From an uncultured Desulfuromusa sp. (GTDB taxonomy: Bacteria; Desulfobacterota; Desulfuromonadia; Desulfuromonadales; Geopsychrobacteraceae), in NCBI RefSeq assembly GCF_963675815.1, contig NZ_OY776575.1, positions 248,001 to 312,000 of the forward strand: 64,000 nucleotides of DNA, read 5' to 3'. Every line of letters begins with the position of its first letter. The first letter of the stretch is position 1. Below are positions 34,535 to 43,651 of the stretch, piece by piece. The notes under the pieces were generated by a model. The model ran no database searches. It saw nothing but the letters and a program-made list of their open reading frames with translations, and had not been told where the DNA came from. The translations under genes were made by a program, and so were the position numbers.

Positions 34535-34564
34535 CCTTGCTGACCTCTCGGATCAGATTAAAGG
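34535..34564 (-). promoter_or_regulatory. PyrR-binding-like loop in the pyr leader
   Basis: On the minus strand the leader reads CTGATCCGAGAGGTCAGC. The short stem CTGA/TCAG holds a UCCGAGAGG loop close to the PyrR consensus UCCNGNGAGG, one nucleotide shorter. It sits upstream of the attenuator hairpin, where the anti-antiterminator of classical PyrR systems is found. Binding of PyrR-UMP should stabilise it and favour the terminator. Confidence 0.7.
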
Positions 34565-34594
34565 GTTGACATCGTCTTTTCAAAATTTTTCAGA

Positions 34595-34624
34595 ATGTAG
34601 CAATTGTAAAAAGAAAAAGTCAAT
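34595..34624 (-). promoter_or_regulatory. Putative sigma70 promoter of the pyr operon
   Basis: On the minus strand TTGACT (34624-34619) is followed after 18 nt by TACATT (34600-34595). Transcription from about 34588 would give a leader of roughly 150 nt that contains the PyrR-binding-like loop and the attenuator. Confidence 0.6.
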
Positions 34625-34662
34625 CGCTGAATTGTTAAAGTTAATGCATTTGAAGATCTTTA

Positions 34663-35337
34663 TCAGTTGATCAACCGACCGATGCGAGAGAATCTGATTT
34701 TATGCAACAAGTTTCCTTCGCTATTCCAGGACCAATATTTAATAAAGGCCAGACCTTTGATCTTGGACTTGTGTACATATCCCCAAAAACGGCTGTCAAA
34801 AGAGAAGTCGCGATTATCACCCATCACAAAATAGCTGTCTTCAGGCACCTTCACGGGGCCGGAAAAATCACGTGGGCTGGCAACTGAGGGAATCATATCC
34901 TGATCTTTATGTTTTTCTTGAGGGACGGAAAATGGTTGGCCATTGACGTAGACCTGCTTGGCTTTCACTTCAATAACATCGCCCGGAAGTCCAATAACCC
35001 GTTTGATGAAATCGCGCTTTTCAAAAAAGGACTTCCCTTCATCTCCCGGGAATTCAAACACAATGACGTCGCCGCGTTCGGGATCGCGCACTTTCAGATA
35101 GCGACCGTCAAGACCGGGAATGGTGGTGCCGTAGATAAATTTGTTGACGAGGAGATGATCGCCAATCAACAACGTATCCAGCATGGATCCGGAAGGAATC
35201 TTGAAAGCCTGAAACAGGAAAGTACGGATTATTAACGCCAGAACGACAGCAACAATCAACGCTTCCGACCATTCTCGGTACCAGGGCTTTTTAGACACTG
35301 CAATTACCTTTTTCTTCTTAAAAAATGCCATTATCAT
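34663..35337 (-). CDS. lepB: Signal peptidase I
   Basis: The 224-residue protein has a single N-terminal membrane anchor (about 25-45). The catalytic Ser is in KIPSGSMLDTL (Ser51), the general-base Lys in DFIKRVIGLPGD (Lys112), and the C-terminal box in VMGDNRDFSFDSRFWG. It cleaves signal peptides at the periplasmic face. Two possible starts, ATG at 35337 and at 35331, differ by two residues. It follows lepA by 24 nt, a common lepA-lepB pairing. Confidence 0.96.
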   Translation of the reverse strand: MIMAFFKKKKVIAVSKKPWYREWSEALIVAVVLALIIRTFLFQAFKIPSGSMLDTLLIGDHLLVNKFIYGTTIPGLDGRYLKVRDPERGDVIVFEFPGDEGKSFFEKRDFIKRVIGLPGDVIEVKAKQVYVNGQPFSVPQEKHKDQDMIPSVASPRDFSGPVKVPEDSYFVMGDNRDFSFDSRFWGYVHKSKIKGLAFIKYWSWNSEGNLLHKIRFSRIGRLIN

Positions 35338-35361
35338 CTCACTCGTTTAGTGTAAAAAACG

Positions 35362-37161
35362 TCAATCTTTAACTTTGAGAATAGCCAAAAAAGCATCCTG
35401 GGGAAGTTCGACACTGCCAATTTGTTTCATTCTTTTTTTCCCTGCTTTTTGTTTTTCCAAAAGTTTTCGTTTTCGGGTTATGTCTCCACCGTAGCATTTG
35501 GCTGTCACATCTTTTCTTAACGCTTTAACCGTTGACCTGGCAATAACTTTATTACCGATAGCAGCTTGAATGGCAACCTCATACTGTTGTCGAGGGATAA
35601 ATTCCTTCATTTTTGATACCAGTTCACGACCCCGAAATTGCGCCTTATCCTGATGCACAATAAGAGACAGAGCATCGACAACATCACCGTTAATTAATAC
35701 ATTCAAGCGGACCAGTTTGCTGATTCTAAAATCCAGATGTTCATAATCCAGCGAAGCATAACCGCGTGAAATTGATTTCAACCGGTCAAAGAAATCAAGA
35801 ACAATTTCATTCAGCGGCATTTCATAAACCACCATGACACGGTTGGCTGTCAGATATTTTATTTCCCGTTGCAGCCCCCGTTTTTCAATACATAGTTTGA
35901 GTACGGGCCCGACAAAATCATTCGGAACATGGATTGAAGCCAAAACAAAAGGTTCTTCGATTTTTTCAATAAACTGGATTTCGGGAAGCATATTGGCACT
36001 TTCAACTTCCAACAATGCCCCTTTTGTCGTTGTTACCTTGTAAACAACTGTTGGTGCGGTTGTAATCAGATCAACACCGAATTCGCGTTCTAGCCGTTCC
36101 TGAATGATTTCCATATGAAGCAGACCCAGAAAACCACAGCGGAAACCAAAACCAAGGGCCAGGGAATTTTCCGGTTCAAATGAAAAAGCGGCATCATTTA
36201 AGCGAAGTTTTTCCAATGCATCCCGCAGATTATCATAATCTGCAGCATCAACCGGATAGAGGCCGGAAAAAACCATCGGCTTGACCTCTTGATAACCTGG
36301 TAAAGCTTTTTCCGCCGGTTTGTGAAAATGGGTGATAGTATCGCCTACTTTTGCATCTTCAACGACCTTGATTCCGGCGATGACAAAACCAACTTCGCCT
36401 GCGGATAATTGCGGTAATTCAATGGGGTGTGGGTTGAACGCTCCGACCTTCTGAACCTCATAGACTCCGCCGGTAGCCATTAATTTAATTTTTTCTCCCT
36501 TTTTAATGGTACCGTCAAAAATTCTGACAAGAACAACAACACCCTGATATGAATCATACCAGGAATCAAAAGTCAGTGCTTTCAGAGGAGCTTCAGAATC
36601 GCCCTGAGGAGCAGGAATTTTATGTACGATCGCTTCAAGAATATCATCTATGCCAATGCCCTCTTTCGCGCTGGCGAGGATTGCTTCACTCGTATCAATC
36701 CCGACAATTTCCTCAACTTCAGCTCTTATCCGCTCGGGTTCTGCACTGGGCAAGTCAATTTTATTGAGGACCGGAAAAATCTCAAGGTCCTGATCAATGG
36801 CCATATAAACATTAGCAAGTGTCTGGGCTTCCACTCCTTGAGCGGCATCGACGACAAGCATGGCCCCTTCACAGGCAGAAAGGGAGCGACTGACCTCATA
36901 AGAAAAATCAACATGTCCTGGGGTATCAATCAGATTCAGGGTATAATCCTGCCCATCCTTAGCTTTATAGTTAAGCCTGACCGATTGGGCTTTGATCGTA
37001 ATTCCCCGTTCTTGTTCAAGCTCCATTTTATCCAGGTATTGAGCCGATTTTTCACGATCAGTGAGAGCCCCTGTTGCTTCAAGCAAGCGGTCGGCCAGGG
37101 TTGATTTTCCGTGATCAATATGAGCGATAATGGAAAAATTCCGAATATTTTTTTTCTTCAT
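35362..37161 (-). CDS. lepA: Elongation factor 4 (LepA) GTPase
   Basis: The 599-residue length is normal for EF4. It has G1 [17 protein letters not shown], the switch I/II region with [32 protein letters not shown]-like domains and the LepA-specific C-terminal domain ([20 protein letters not shown]). It is a ribosome-associated GTPase that affects translation under stress and ribosome assembly. It is the first gene of the lepA-lepB pair. Confidence 0.97.
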   Translation of the reverse strand: MKKKNIRNFSIIAHIDHGKSTLADRLLEATGALTDREKSAQYLDKMELEQERGITIKAQSVRLNYKAKDGQDYTLNLIDTPGHVDFSYEVSRSLSACEGAMLVVDAAQGVEAQTLANVYMAIDQDLEIFPVLNKIDLPSAEPERIRAEVEEIVGIDTSEAILASAKEGIGIDDILEAIVHKIPAPQGDSEAPLKALTFDSWYDSYQGVVVLVRIFDGTIKKGEKIKLMATGGVYEVQKVGAFNPHPIELPQLSAGEVGFVIAGIKVVEDAKVGDTITHFHKPAEKALPGYQEVKPMVFSGLYPVDAADYDNLRDALEKLRLNDAAFSFEPENSLALGFGFRCGFLGLLHMEIIQERLEREFGVDLITTAPTVVYKVTTTKGALLEVESANMLPEIQFIEKIEEPFVLASIHVPNDFVGPVLKLCIEKRGLQREIKYLTANRVMVVYEMPLNEIVLDFFDRLKSISRGYASLDYEHLDFRISKLVRLNVLINGDVVDALSLIVHQDKAQFRGRELVSKMKEFIPRQQYEVAIQAAIGNKVIARSTVKALRKDVTAKCYGGDITRKRKLLEKQKAGKKRMKQIGSVELPQDAFLAILKVKD

Positions 37162-37249
37162 AAAATCTCAACATCTCAGGGTTAAATTAACCGCTTATAT
37201 TAAGCTTGATAGATGGAGCATGTAAAGACCAAAGGACGGATGACAATTA

Positions 37250-38161
37250 TTATCTTTCCAGGCAAGGTTTTTTCGAAGTGAACAAAGGCCAGGCTTCGGC
37301 AAAAATCATCCCGAAGACAATCAAGAATCCCCCTGACCAACCGATAGCGGTAAGCCGATCACCTGCCAGCCAGATAGAAAACAGAGCAGCAAAAACGGGT
37401 TCAAGGGTGTAGATCAGTGCTGCCCTTGTTGGAGTAGTCCGGTTTTGGAAAGTGGTCATGGCCCAAAAAGCGTACACCGTTGCAAATACAGAGGTTATAA
37501 GGAAGGCAAAAATCAATGACCCTGTCCATTCCTGAGGCCATGAGACCGGTTCATAAAACAAGCTGCCGGTGAGATAAAGCAGTGATGCTGTAGCAATCTG
37601 CACAAAAGTGAAAGCCTTGCCGTCATACCCCTTGGTAAAAATATCGAGACCGAGAATATGTAAAGCAATAAACAAAGAGCAGACAATAACAAGAAGATCC
37701 CCAAAGTTAATTGACCATGGCGTATGCCAGGTTAACAAAAGAAGTCCGGTCAAAGCGAAACCAACCCCAACTTTTGAACCGAAAGCCGCTGGTTTTTTCA
37801 ATAAAGGTCCAGCCAGCAAAGGGACCCAGACAACTCCGAGGCCAGTGAGAAAACCGGTATTGGCTGATGATGTTCGTTCCAATCCAAAAGTTTGAAAAAT
37901 AAAAGATAAAGCCAGAACCGAACCAAGACCGGCTCCAAGTAACCACCCACGTCTATCCAAGGTGGCAAAACCGGCTCTGCCAGCTAAAAAAGCGAGTAAC
38001 AGGGCTGCCAGAGCAAAGCGCACCCACAGAAATGCCATAACCGGCATTTCAGCAATCGCATCTTTAACAATTGGGAATGTGGCCCCCCAGAAAATTGTCA
38101 CTGAGGCCAGAATCAATTCAGCGAATAATTGTTGCTTATTTATTTTATGTTTTTTTTTCAC
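37250..38161 (-). CDS. EamA/DMT superfamily transporter
   Basis: The 303-residue hydrophobic protein has about ten membrane segments in two EamA repeats. The first begins ELILASVTIFWGATFPIVKD. The second includes ALIYTLEPVFAALFSIWLAGD followed by GWSGGFLIVFGM, the typical end of the second repeat. It is probably a drug/metabolite exporter; the substrate cannot be read from sequence. It is followed by lepA after 88 nt. Confidence 0.9.
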   Translation of the reverse strand: MKKKHKINKQQLFAELILASVTIFWGATFPIVKDAIAEMPVMAFLWVRFALAALLLAFLAGRAGFATLDRRGWLLGAGLGSVLALSFIFQTFGLERTSSANTGFLTGLGVVWVPLLAGPLLKKPAAFGSKVGVGFALTGLLLLTWHTPWSINFGDLLVIVCSLFIALHILGLDIFTKGYDGKAFTFVQIATASLLYLTGSLFYEPVSWPQEWTGSLIFAFLITSVFATVYAFWAMTTFQNRTTPTRAALIYTLEPVFAALFSIWLAGDRLTAIGWSGGFLIVFGMIFAEAWPLFTSKKPCLER

Positions 38162-38196
38162 AACAATGTAAATCCATGCAATTAAAAGTTAGTATC

Positions 38197-38226
38197 TTGT
38201 TTCCGGCAAAGGCGCTATGGTATAAG
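38197..38226 (+). promoter_or_regulatory. Putative promoter of the amino-acid transporter operon
   Basis: TTGTTT (38197-38202) is separated by 18 nt from TATAAG (38221-38226), about 50 nt before the first ATG of the unit. It is a moderate match only. Confidence 0.4.
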
Positions 38227-38278
38227 CAAGATTCTGTGATTACAATGCTTTTTAATTGATTATATGGAGATAGAGGGT

Positions 38279-38443
38279 ATGGATCATTCTGACCGATCTA
38301 AGCAAGAACCTATCGAGGTCATCTGCCCTAAATGCAGATACACAGAAATCATATACCTTCCTGTGACTGATTTGCCCCTCTGCCCGACATGTAAAATTCC
38401 GATGCTTATTAATGAACTTCTGGATGAAGGAAAATCTTATTAA
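38279..38443 (+). CDS. Small zinc-ribbon protein
   Basis: The 54-residue protein has two CxxC knuckles, CPKC and CPTC, 16 residues apart (VICPKCRYTEIIYLPVTDL then PLCPTCKIPML). The ATG is preceded by GGAGATAGAGGGT. It ends about 60 nt before the transporter binding-protein gene and is probably transcribed with it. Similar mini zinc ribbons are common in delta-proteobacteria and have no assigned function. Confidence 0.7.
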   Translation: MDHSDRSKQEPIEVICPKCRYTEIIYLPVTDLPLCPTCKIPMLINELLDEGKSY

Positions 38444-38501
38444 GTTTAACCTGCCGCTAATACGGCCTAGCTTTCTTACATTTATTCAAGGAGGAGAAAC
38501 A

Positions 38502-39305
38502 ATGAAACATGTAAAACTTATGCTTGCTTGTCTGTTGGCTCTTTGTGTTGTGCTTCCCGGTGTTGCCGGCGCTGACACTCTGGATGAAATCCAGGATCGT
38601 GGTGTTCTGCGTGTTGGTATGGAACCAGGTTACATGCCTTTTGAAATGACGAATCAAAAAGGTGAAATCATTGGCTTTGATGTTGATATGGCCAAGGGGA
38701 TTGCCAAAGCCATGGGTGTTAAGCTGGAACTGGTCAATACCGCCTGGGACGGCATCATTCCAGCCCTGCTCACCAAAAAATACGACATGATCATGAGTGG
38801 CATGACTATCACTCAAGAAAGAAACCTGAAAGTTAACTTTGCTGACCCCTATATCGTTATCGGTCAAACAATTTTGATTAAAAAAGAACTGGCCGGCGAT
38901 GTTAAATCATACAAAGACCTCAATAATGCAAAATACAAAGTTGGTTCAAAGCTTGGCACCACTGGTGAACAAGCCACAAAAAGAATGATTCCTAACTGTA
39001 GCTACATCTCTTTTGATACTGAGCAAGAAGGTATTACTGATCTTGTCAATGGTCAGATCGATGCTTTCGTTTATGACCTTCCCTATATGGAAATCGCATA
39101 TGCTCAAAAAGGTGAAGGCAAATTGGTTTATCTTGACAAACCATTTACCTATGAGCCTCTGGGCTGGGCTATCCGTCGCGGCAATCATGACTTCCTGAAC
39201 TGGCTCAACAACTACATGACCCAAGTCAGAAGTGATGGCACCTATGATAAAATTTATGCCAAGTGGATTCAAAGTGACGCTTGGTTGAAACAAATTCAAA
39301 AATAA
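38502..39305 (+). CDS. Polar amino-acid ABC transporter, periplasmic binding protein
   Basis: The start at 38502 is chosen because AAGGAGGAG lies just upstream and it begins a clean signal peptide (KLMLACLLALCVVLPGVAGA). The mature 245 or so residues are a bacterial SBP_bac_3 protein: LDEIQDRGVLRVGMEPGYMP, GFDVDMAKGIAKAMG, WDGIIPALLTKKYDMIMSGM, and a second lobe with GSKLGTTGEQ and DAFVYDLP. The family binds glutamine, glutamate, basic amino acids or related solutes; the exact ligand is uncertain. A strong terminator follows before the permease gene. Confidence 0.92.
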   Translation: MKHVKLMLACLLALCVVLPGVAGADTLDEIQDRGVLRVGMEPGYMPFEMTNQKGEIIGFDVDMAKGIAKAMGVKLELVNTAWDGIIPALLTKKYDMIMSGMTITQERNLKVNFADPYIVIGQTILIKKELAGDVKSYKDLNNAKYKVGSKLGTTGEQATKRMIPNCSYISFDTEQEGITDLVNGQIDAFVYDLPYMEIAYAQKGEGKLVYLDKPFTYEPLGWAIRRGNHDFLNWLNNYMTQVRSDGTYDKIYAKWIQSDAWLKQIQK

Positions 39306-39320
39306 ATTTAATTTATTTAC

Positions 39321-39356
39321 GGAGAATGCAGTTTGCCCTGCATTCTCCTTTTTTTT
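39321..39356 (+). terminator. Terminator between binding protein and permease genes
   Basis: GGAGAATGCAG (39321-39331) and CTGCATTCTCC (39338-39348) form a perfect 11-bp stem with a 6-nt loop, followed by eight T residues. It should reduce read-through into the permease and ATPase genes, giving an excess of binding protein. Confidence 0.92.
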
Positions 39357-39437
39357 ATGTTTTGACTTTTAATTTATTTTGGAACCACTGAATTTGTTTA
39401 GTGCGAATTCAAAATAGTTTACAGAAAGACCAGTCTA

Positions 39438-40397
39438 GTGAATATGTATACGAAAAACTGGCTTTGGTGGCTATTAACGGCAATTGTTTTGCTGGGTATC
39501 GTTGCAGGACTTTGGGTTGCCACGAAAAGAATAGACTACACCTGGCGTTGGAATCGCGTCCCTCAATATTTCTTTTATCAAGACAGAGATGTAAAGAAAA
39601 CAGTCATTGACGGGACTGTTACCAAAATTGAACAGAAAGGTAAAACGTCAACAATAACAGTTCATAATTCCAACAATGAAGATACCATCTTTGTTGTGGA
39701 CACAAAGACTGTGAATTTAAATGTTGATGATTACCTGATGGAAGACGACACAGTCGGAGCTCTTCTGAAGTGGAAGGCCGGCCCATTAGTGACAGGACTC
39801 TGGGTCACTCTCTGGATATCTGCTGTCGCCAGTGTTATCGGTTTAATTATTGGTGTCGTGACCGGGCTTTGTCGTGTTGCCAACAATTTAACTCTGCGGC
39901 AATTGTCGATCACTTATATCGAACTTATCCGGGGCACCCCTCTTCTTGTTCAACTTTTCATTTTTTATTTCTTTCTCGGGACAGTTCTTGATATCGGCAG
40001 ATTAGCTTCCGGCATCTGTGCTTTGGCTATTTTTGCCGGAGCTTACGTTGCAGAAATTATCCGTGCTGGAATTCAATCCATTCCAAAAGGGCAGATGGAG
40101 GCAGCGCGCTCACTTGGAATGAATGTTCCTCAAGCGATGATTTATATCATCTTGCCCCAAGCTTTTAAGCGAACTTTGCCACCGTTGGCAGGCCAATTTA
40201 TCAGTTTGATCAAAGATTCATCGCTGGTTTCAGTTATTGCGATTACTGACCTGACTAAAAGTGGACGTGAAGTTATCACCTCTACTTTTGCTGTGTTTGA
40301 AATCTGGTTTGTCGTAGCATTTCTCTATCTGATATTAACATTCAGTCTATCGCAAATTGTTGCCTGGGTTGAGCGGAGGTTAGCGGTCAGTGATTAA
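39438..40397 (+). CDS. Polar amino-acid ABC transporter permease with inserted periplasmic segment
   Basis: The 319-residue membrane protein of the HisMQ type has the permease core starting at [20 protein letters not shown]. It also has the EAA-like loop ([20 protein letters not shown], then [20 protein letters not shown]) that docks on the ATPase. After the first membrane helix (about 10-28) lies an extra segment of about 75 residues, rich in beta-prone sequence ([20 protein letters not shown]), before the core; this is longer than usual. The start is GTG 39438 or the ATG six nt later. The gene overlaps the ATPase gene by 8 nt. Confidence 0.9.
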   Translation: MNMYTKNWLWWLLTAIVLLGIVAGLWVATKRIDYTWRWNRVPQYFFYQDRDVKKTVIDGTVTKIEQKGKTSTITVHNSNNEDTIFVVDTKTVNLNVDDYLMEDDTVGALLKWKAGPLVTGLWVTLWISAVASVIGLIIGVVTGLCRVANNLTLRQLSITYIELIRGTPLLVQLFIFYFFLGTVLDIGRLASGICALAIFAGAYVAEIIRAGIQSIPKGQMEAARSLGMNVPQAMIYIILPQAFKRTLPPLAGQFISLIKDSSLVSVIAITDLTKSGREVITSTFAVFEIWFVVAFLYLILTFSLSQIVAWVERRLAVSD

Positions 40398-41124
40398 AAC
40401 AGTCGATTTAGAAAAAATATTTGTCGGACGAGGTCAGACAGTCCGTGCTGTAGATGGGATTACAACGCACATAAAACCGGGAGAGGTCGTTGTTGTTATT
40501 GGGCCCTCCGGTTCTGGGAAATCTACTTACCTGCGTTGCTTGAACGGTCTTGAAACCTTAACGGGGGGCCATGTTCATGTTGATGGTATTGATCTTGCCA
40601 ATCGCAAAACCGACATGAATAAAGTTCGTCGTGAAGTGGGCATGGTCTTTCAGCAATTTAACCTTTTTCCGCATAAAACCGTCCTTGAAAACCTGGTTCT
40701 GGCACAAATGAAAGTCAGGAAGCGGAAGCGTGTCGATGCTGAGAAAAAAGCCAGAGAATTGCTGGAAAAAGTTGGCATTTCTGAAAAAGAATCCAACTAT
40801 CCCAGTCAACTTTCCGGTGGCCAGCAACAGCGTGTTGCTATAGCCCGTGCCCTCGCCATGGATCCAAAGGTCATGCTGTTCGATGAACCGACAAGTGCTC
40901 TGGATCCAGAGATGGTTGGAGAAGTTTTGGAGGTTATGAAACAGCTTGCTCGTGAGGGAATGACCATGGTTGTTGTCACTCACGAAATGGGTTTTGCCCG
41001 TGAAGTTGCCGACCGGGTTTTGTTTATGGATTACGGCAAACTGGTCGAAGAAGGGACGCCTGAACATTTCTTTACCGATCCGCAGGAAGAGCGTGCCAAG
41101 TTGTTCCTGGGGCAGGTGTTGTAA
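40390..41124 (+). CDS. Polar amino-acid ABC transporter ATPase
   Basis: The 244-residue ATPase has Walker [18 protein letters not shown]-loop [10 protein letters not shown], signature [17 protein letters not shown], Walker [17 protein letters not shown] and the H-loop in VVVTHEMGF. It matches GlnQ/HisP-type proteins throughout. It starts with GTG, overlapping the permease gene, and GGAGG lies upstream. It ends the operon before a bidirectional terminator. Confidence 0.96.
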   Translation: MIKTVDLEKIFVGRGQTVRAVDGITTHIKPGEVVVVIGPSGSGKSTYLRCLNGLETLTGGHVHVDGIDLANRKTDMNKVRREVGMVFQQFNLFPHKTVLENLVLAQMKVRKRKRVDAEKKARELLEKVGISEKESNYPSQLSGGQQQRVAIARALAMDPKVMLFDEPTSALDPEMVGEVLEVMKQLAREGMTMVVVTHEMGFAREVADRVLFMDYGKLVEEGTPEHFFTDPQEERAKLFLGQVL

Positions 41125-41125
41125 T

Positions 41126-41164
41126 AAAAAGCTCCGGTGCGATGTCGTACCGGAGCTTTTTTTA
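41126..41164. terminator. Bidirectional terminator
   Basis: GCTCCGGT (41131-41138) and ACCGGAGC (41149-41156) form a stem with A residues on the left and a T-run on the right, so it can end both the ABC operon (plus) and the ExbB/ExbD/TPR operon (minus). Confidence 0.9.
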
Positions 41165-41173
41165 TCTTTCCAG

Positions 41174-42646
41174 CTACCCCGCCGGCAGAAAATCTATCGG
41201 ATAGTCAAAAGAGATGCTGGGAACATCTTCCTTTGGTCCAAAGTTGAATCTTTTCACCCGGGCAACAATCTTGGCGACCAATTCAGGAGAATTAAGATCT
41301 GTTGCTACCATCCGGCAAAGAGAAACCTCTCCGCTTGGTTCTATCGTTATATGCAATAAGAGTTTTCCCTGCAATGTTGGGTCTTTGCGCAATTCCTTAT
41401 TGTAAATTCTGTAAAGAGTGGCCTTATAGCGGTCAAAAACAATCTGAATTTCTTCTTCTGTTCGCGCCGCACCAATACCATCACTCAGCGGACGCCCCGC
41501 TTCTTCCGCCAGACCGGCCATGGCGCTTTCAACCTTTCCGGTTCCAATGCCACCAATTTGACCGGCATTGCCATATCCACTGCCGCCACCCTGACCACCG
41601 GTCCCGAGATTACGACTGACACCAAAATTACGGATTCCTTTACTCCCGCCACCTTGAGCCTGAGCGGTGACTAAAGAACGTTGAACTCTGGCCTGCCCCG
41701 GAATTTTTTTATCCAGATTGGCTTCCACACCGAGCTTGGCCACCGGAACTTTGTCCATCAGGTCAGAAAAACTGCTCTTAAAGGCCAGAACACCCAGGTT
41801 CTCAGCTTTCTTCTTCGCGCCTTTTGTTCCACCACCTCCAGCCGGTTTGACTTGTTGCTGTTTCTTTTGCAAGGTTTTCTCCGGCTTTGCTTTTTTCTCT
41901 TGCGGAACTTCTTGTTTCTGCTCAGGTTCTGGTTTTTCAGGATTTTTAGATTTTTCCGCAACCTGAACCGGGGCTTCTATGGGAGCCGGAATAAGAGGAG
42001 GCGGTTCCTGCTTAAGCAGCATCGCCAGTCGTTCTGGAATTTCAGCAACAACATTGACTCGATCCGGTATTGGCACAGTGACTAGCGATATTGCCACGCA
42101 AAGAATAATTGCCCAGAGCATCGAAACCAACAGCGATTGGCGAAAGCGCTTCTCACTCTCAACCTCTTTTGACCAAGGCATGATCATTGCCCGATACGGG
42201 AGAATTGAGATTTCTCGCTCGATAACAAATTCTTCCTGTCGCCTTTGTTCTCGGTCATGAGCCTGTTCAACTTCATCAAAGAGATCATCGAGAAAGCCCA
42301 GATGCTGATCAAGTTCCCTTTGAAGAAATTCCTTTTTTTCCCGCAGGTCCCGAGTCTGCTCTTCAAAAGCAGCCAGTCGAGCCCGCACGCGGCCACTGTG
42401 ACCGGTCGTATCGGTCATTTCAGGGACGCCTTCCCAAAAAAGCTCATCAGCACCTAATTCCTGCAGTTTATCCAGAGCATCGCATGCGTCCTGCAGAATT
42501 TCAAAATGCTGTTGATCAATGGCAAAAGTATCAAGCTCTGCTTCTACAATGCGCAGATCGTTTTCCAACGTCACCACGGTTTCTTGAAGCTGCTCGATCT
42601 GTAAATTCAGCGGTTCTAATTCCTGTGACAAAATTGAAATATCCAC
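41174..42646 (-). CDS. AgmX/PglI- or TonB-type energy transducer with cytoplasmic coiled coil
   Basis: The 490-residue protein starts at GTG 42646. Residues 1-150 are a charged coiled coil (SQELEPLNLQIEQLQETVVT and so on) and would be cytoplasmic. A membrane helix follows at about 171-191, then a Pro/Lys/Glu-rich periplasmic linker (PEKPEPEQKQEVPQEKKAKP), a Gly-rich segment (GTGGQGGGSGYGNAGQIGG) and a C-terminal domain of the AgmX/PglI or TonB-like kind (IQIVFDRYKATLYRIYNKEL, LLLHITIEPSGEVSLCRMV). The latter is the tail found on myxobacterial gliding and secretion proteins. It would transmit the force of the neighbouring ExbB/ExbD channel across the periplasm. It is the last gene of the operon. 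Confidence 0.8.
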   Translation of the reverse strand: MDISILSQELEPLNLQIEQLQETVVTLENDLRIVEAELDTFAIDQQHFEILQDACDALDKLQELGADELFWEGVPEMTDTTGHSGRVRARLAAFEEQTRDLREKKEFLQRELDQHLGFLDDLFDEVEQAHDREQRRQEEFVIEREISILPYRAMIMPWSKEVESEKRFRQSLLVSMLWAIILCVAISLVTVPIPDRVNVVAEIPERLAMLLKQEPPPLIPAPIEAPVQVAEKSKNPEKPEPEQKQEVPQEKKAKPEKTLQKKQQQVKPAGGGGTKGAKKKAENLGVLAFKSSFSDLMDKVPVAKLGVEANLDKKIPGQARVQRSLVTAQAQGGGSKGIRNFGVSRNLGTGGQGGGSGYGNAGQIGGIGTGKVESAMAGLAEEAGRPLSDGIGAARTEEEIQIVFDRYKATLYRIYNKELRKDPTLQGKLLLHITIEPSGEVSLCRMVATDLNSPELVAKIVARVKRFNFGPKEDVPSISFDYPIDFLPAG

Positions 42647-42657
42647 GGAAATCCCGT

Positions 42658-43152
42658 TCAGTTTTGCGAAGCTTTCTGGATGACTGCAAGGGAAATTTTC
42701 CCGTATCCAGAAGCCGTACAGGTTAACATGATTTTTTTAAGCACTTTAAAAGGGATTGTTTTGTCAGCAAGAACTGTTATTTCCTTGCTTTCAACAATCT
42801 CTTTTGTACTTATCCCGATAATGTTTTGCTCCAGCTGACTCAATCTCTGAGTAATGGCAGGAATTGATTTATCTGTCGACACAAGCAAATCAGGAGTATT
42901 TACAACCGACTCACCCTGGACCAATACGGTCGTTGGACTGACCATGATCACGACGGTTTCACGTGGTTTAGCTTCGACCACGGAGTCAGGTAGCGTAATT
43001 TGTTTAGGGGTTGCCAACACTTCACTTGACGAAGAATTAGCCAGCAGGAAGAAAACCAGAATTGTAAAAACATCCATTAACGATGTCAGGTTTAACCCCG
43101 GGATTTTTTTCCTGTTGCGCTCCATGCGTCTGATACGTCTGTTCTCCCTCAT
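42658..43152 (-). CDS. ExbD/TolR family protein (second copy)
   Basis: This 164-residue protein has a short cytoplasmic N-terminus (RRIRRMERNRKKIPGLNLTS), one membrane helix with the conserved Asp (LMDVFTILVFFLLANS), and a periplasmic ExbD domain (ITVLADKTIPFKVLKKIMLT). The Asp is the expected proton-relay residue of the channel. It overlaps the preceding exbD by 4 nt (ATGA), so the two are translationally coupled. Confidence 0.9.
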   Translation of the reverse strand: MRENRRIRRMERNRKKIPGLNLTSLMDVFTILVFFLLANSSSSEVLATPKQITLPDSVVEAKPRETVVIMVSPTTVLVQGESVVNTPDLLVSTDKSIPAITQRLSQLEQNIIGISTKEIVESKEITVLADKTIPFKVLKKIMLTCTASGYGKISLAVIQKASQN

Positions 43153-43649
43153 GGTGCATCTCCAATCGAAATCAGTGGAAAGAGAACCAGTTTCTCTGCC
43201 TCTTCACTTTCTTCATCCGGCACTTCTGTTTCCCTGACTCTATCCATAATCTGTATCAGGGTTTCGTATTCAATGTCCGGCTCCATAAGAACTGTCGCGT
43301 CATTTTTCTGCGGATAGTCTTTTTTCAGGCGCATGAGCATTGCGGTCAGCTTTTCCAGGTCGTATTGTTCATCTATGTTCGGCATGGCAGCAACAACCTG
43401 CGCACCGTTCCCGAGCTCTAAACCTGTTTTGCGAACGATCACCTCAATGGTGTAATTCGGTTTTTCTATTGCCGATCCACCGGTTCCAGCAGTCGGAACA
43501 CTTAACTCAAGGATGGTTACACGTGAAAAAACGGCACTGATAAGAAGAAAAGGTATGAGGATAACCATCAAATTCAAAAATGTAGTGATATCCAATTCGG
43601 GGTTTTCTCTGATGCCCCTTCGCCTTCTGTTACGATAACGGCCACCCAT
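43149..43649 (-). CDS. ExbD/TolR family protein (first copy)
   Basis: This 166-residue protein has the arginine-rich N-terminus (RYRNRRRRGIRENPELDITT) and one membrane helix (FLNLMVILIPFLLISAVF). In the helix position where the other ExbD has Asp, this one has Asn (ITTFLNLMVIL), so the proton-relay residue may be missing, although an Asp lies just before the helix. The periplasmic domain follows. Pairs of non-identical ExbD proteins are usual in gliding-type motors (AglR/AglS). The start follows exbB after 2 nt. Confidence 0.88.
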   Translation of the reverse strand: MGGRYRNRRRRGIRENPELDITTFLNLMVILIPFLLISAVFSRVTILELSVPTAGTGGSAIEKPNYTIEVIVRKTGLELGNGAQVVAAMPNIDEQYDLEKLTAMLMRLKKDYPQKNDATVLMEPDIEYETLIQIMDRVRETEVPDEESEEAEKLVLFPLISIGDAP

Positions 43650-43651
43650 AA

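Noticed and set aside
38412..38501. N-terminal extension of the amino-acid binding protein
   Set aside because: It overlaps the end of the zinc-ribbon gene and hides the signal peptide; the ATG at 38502 follows AAGGAGGAG and starts a proper signal peptide.
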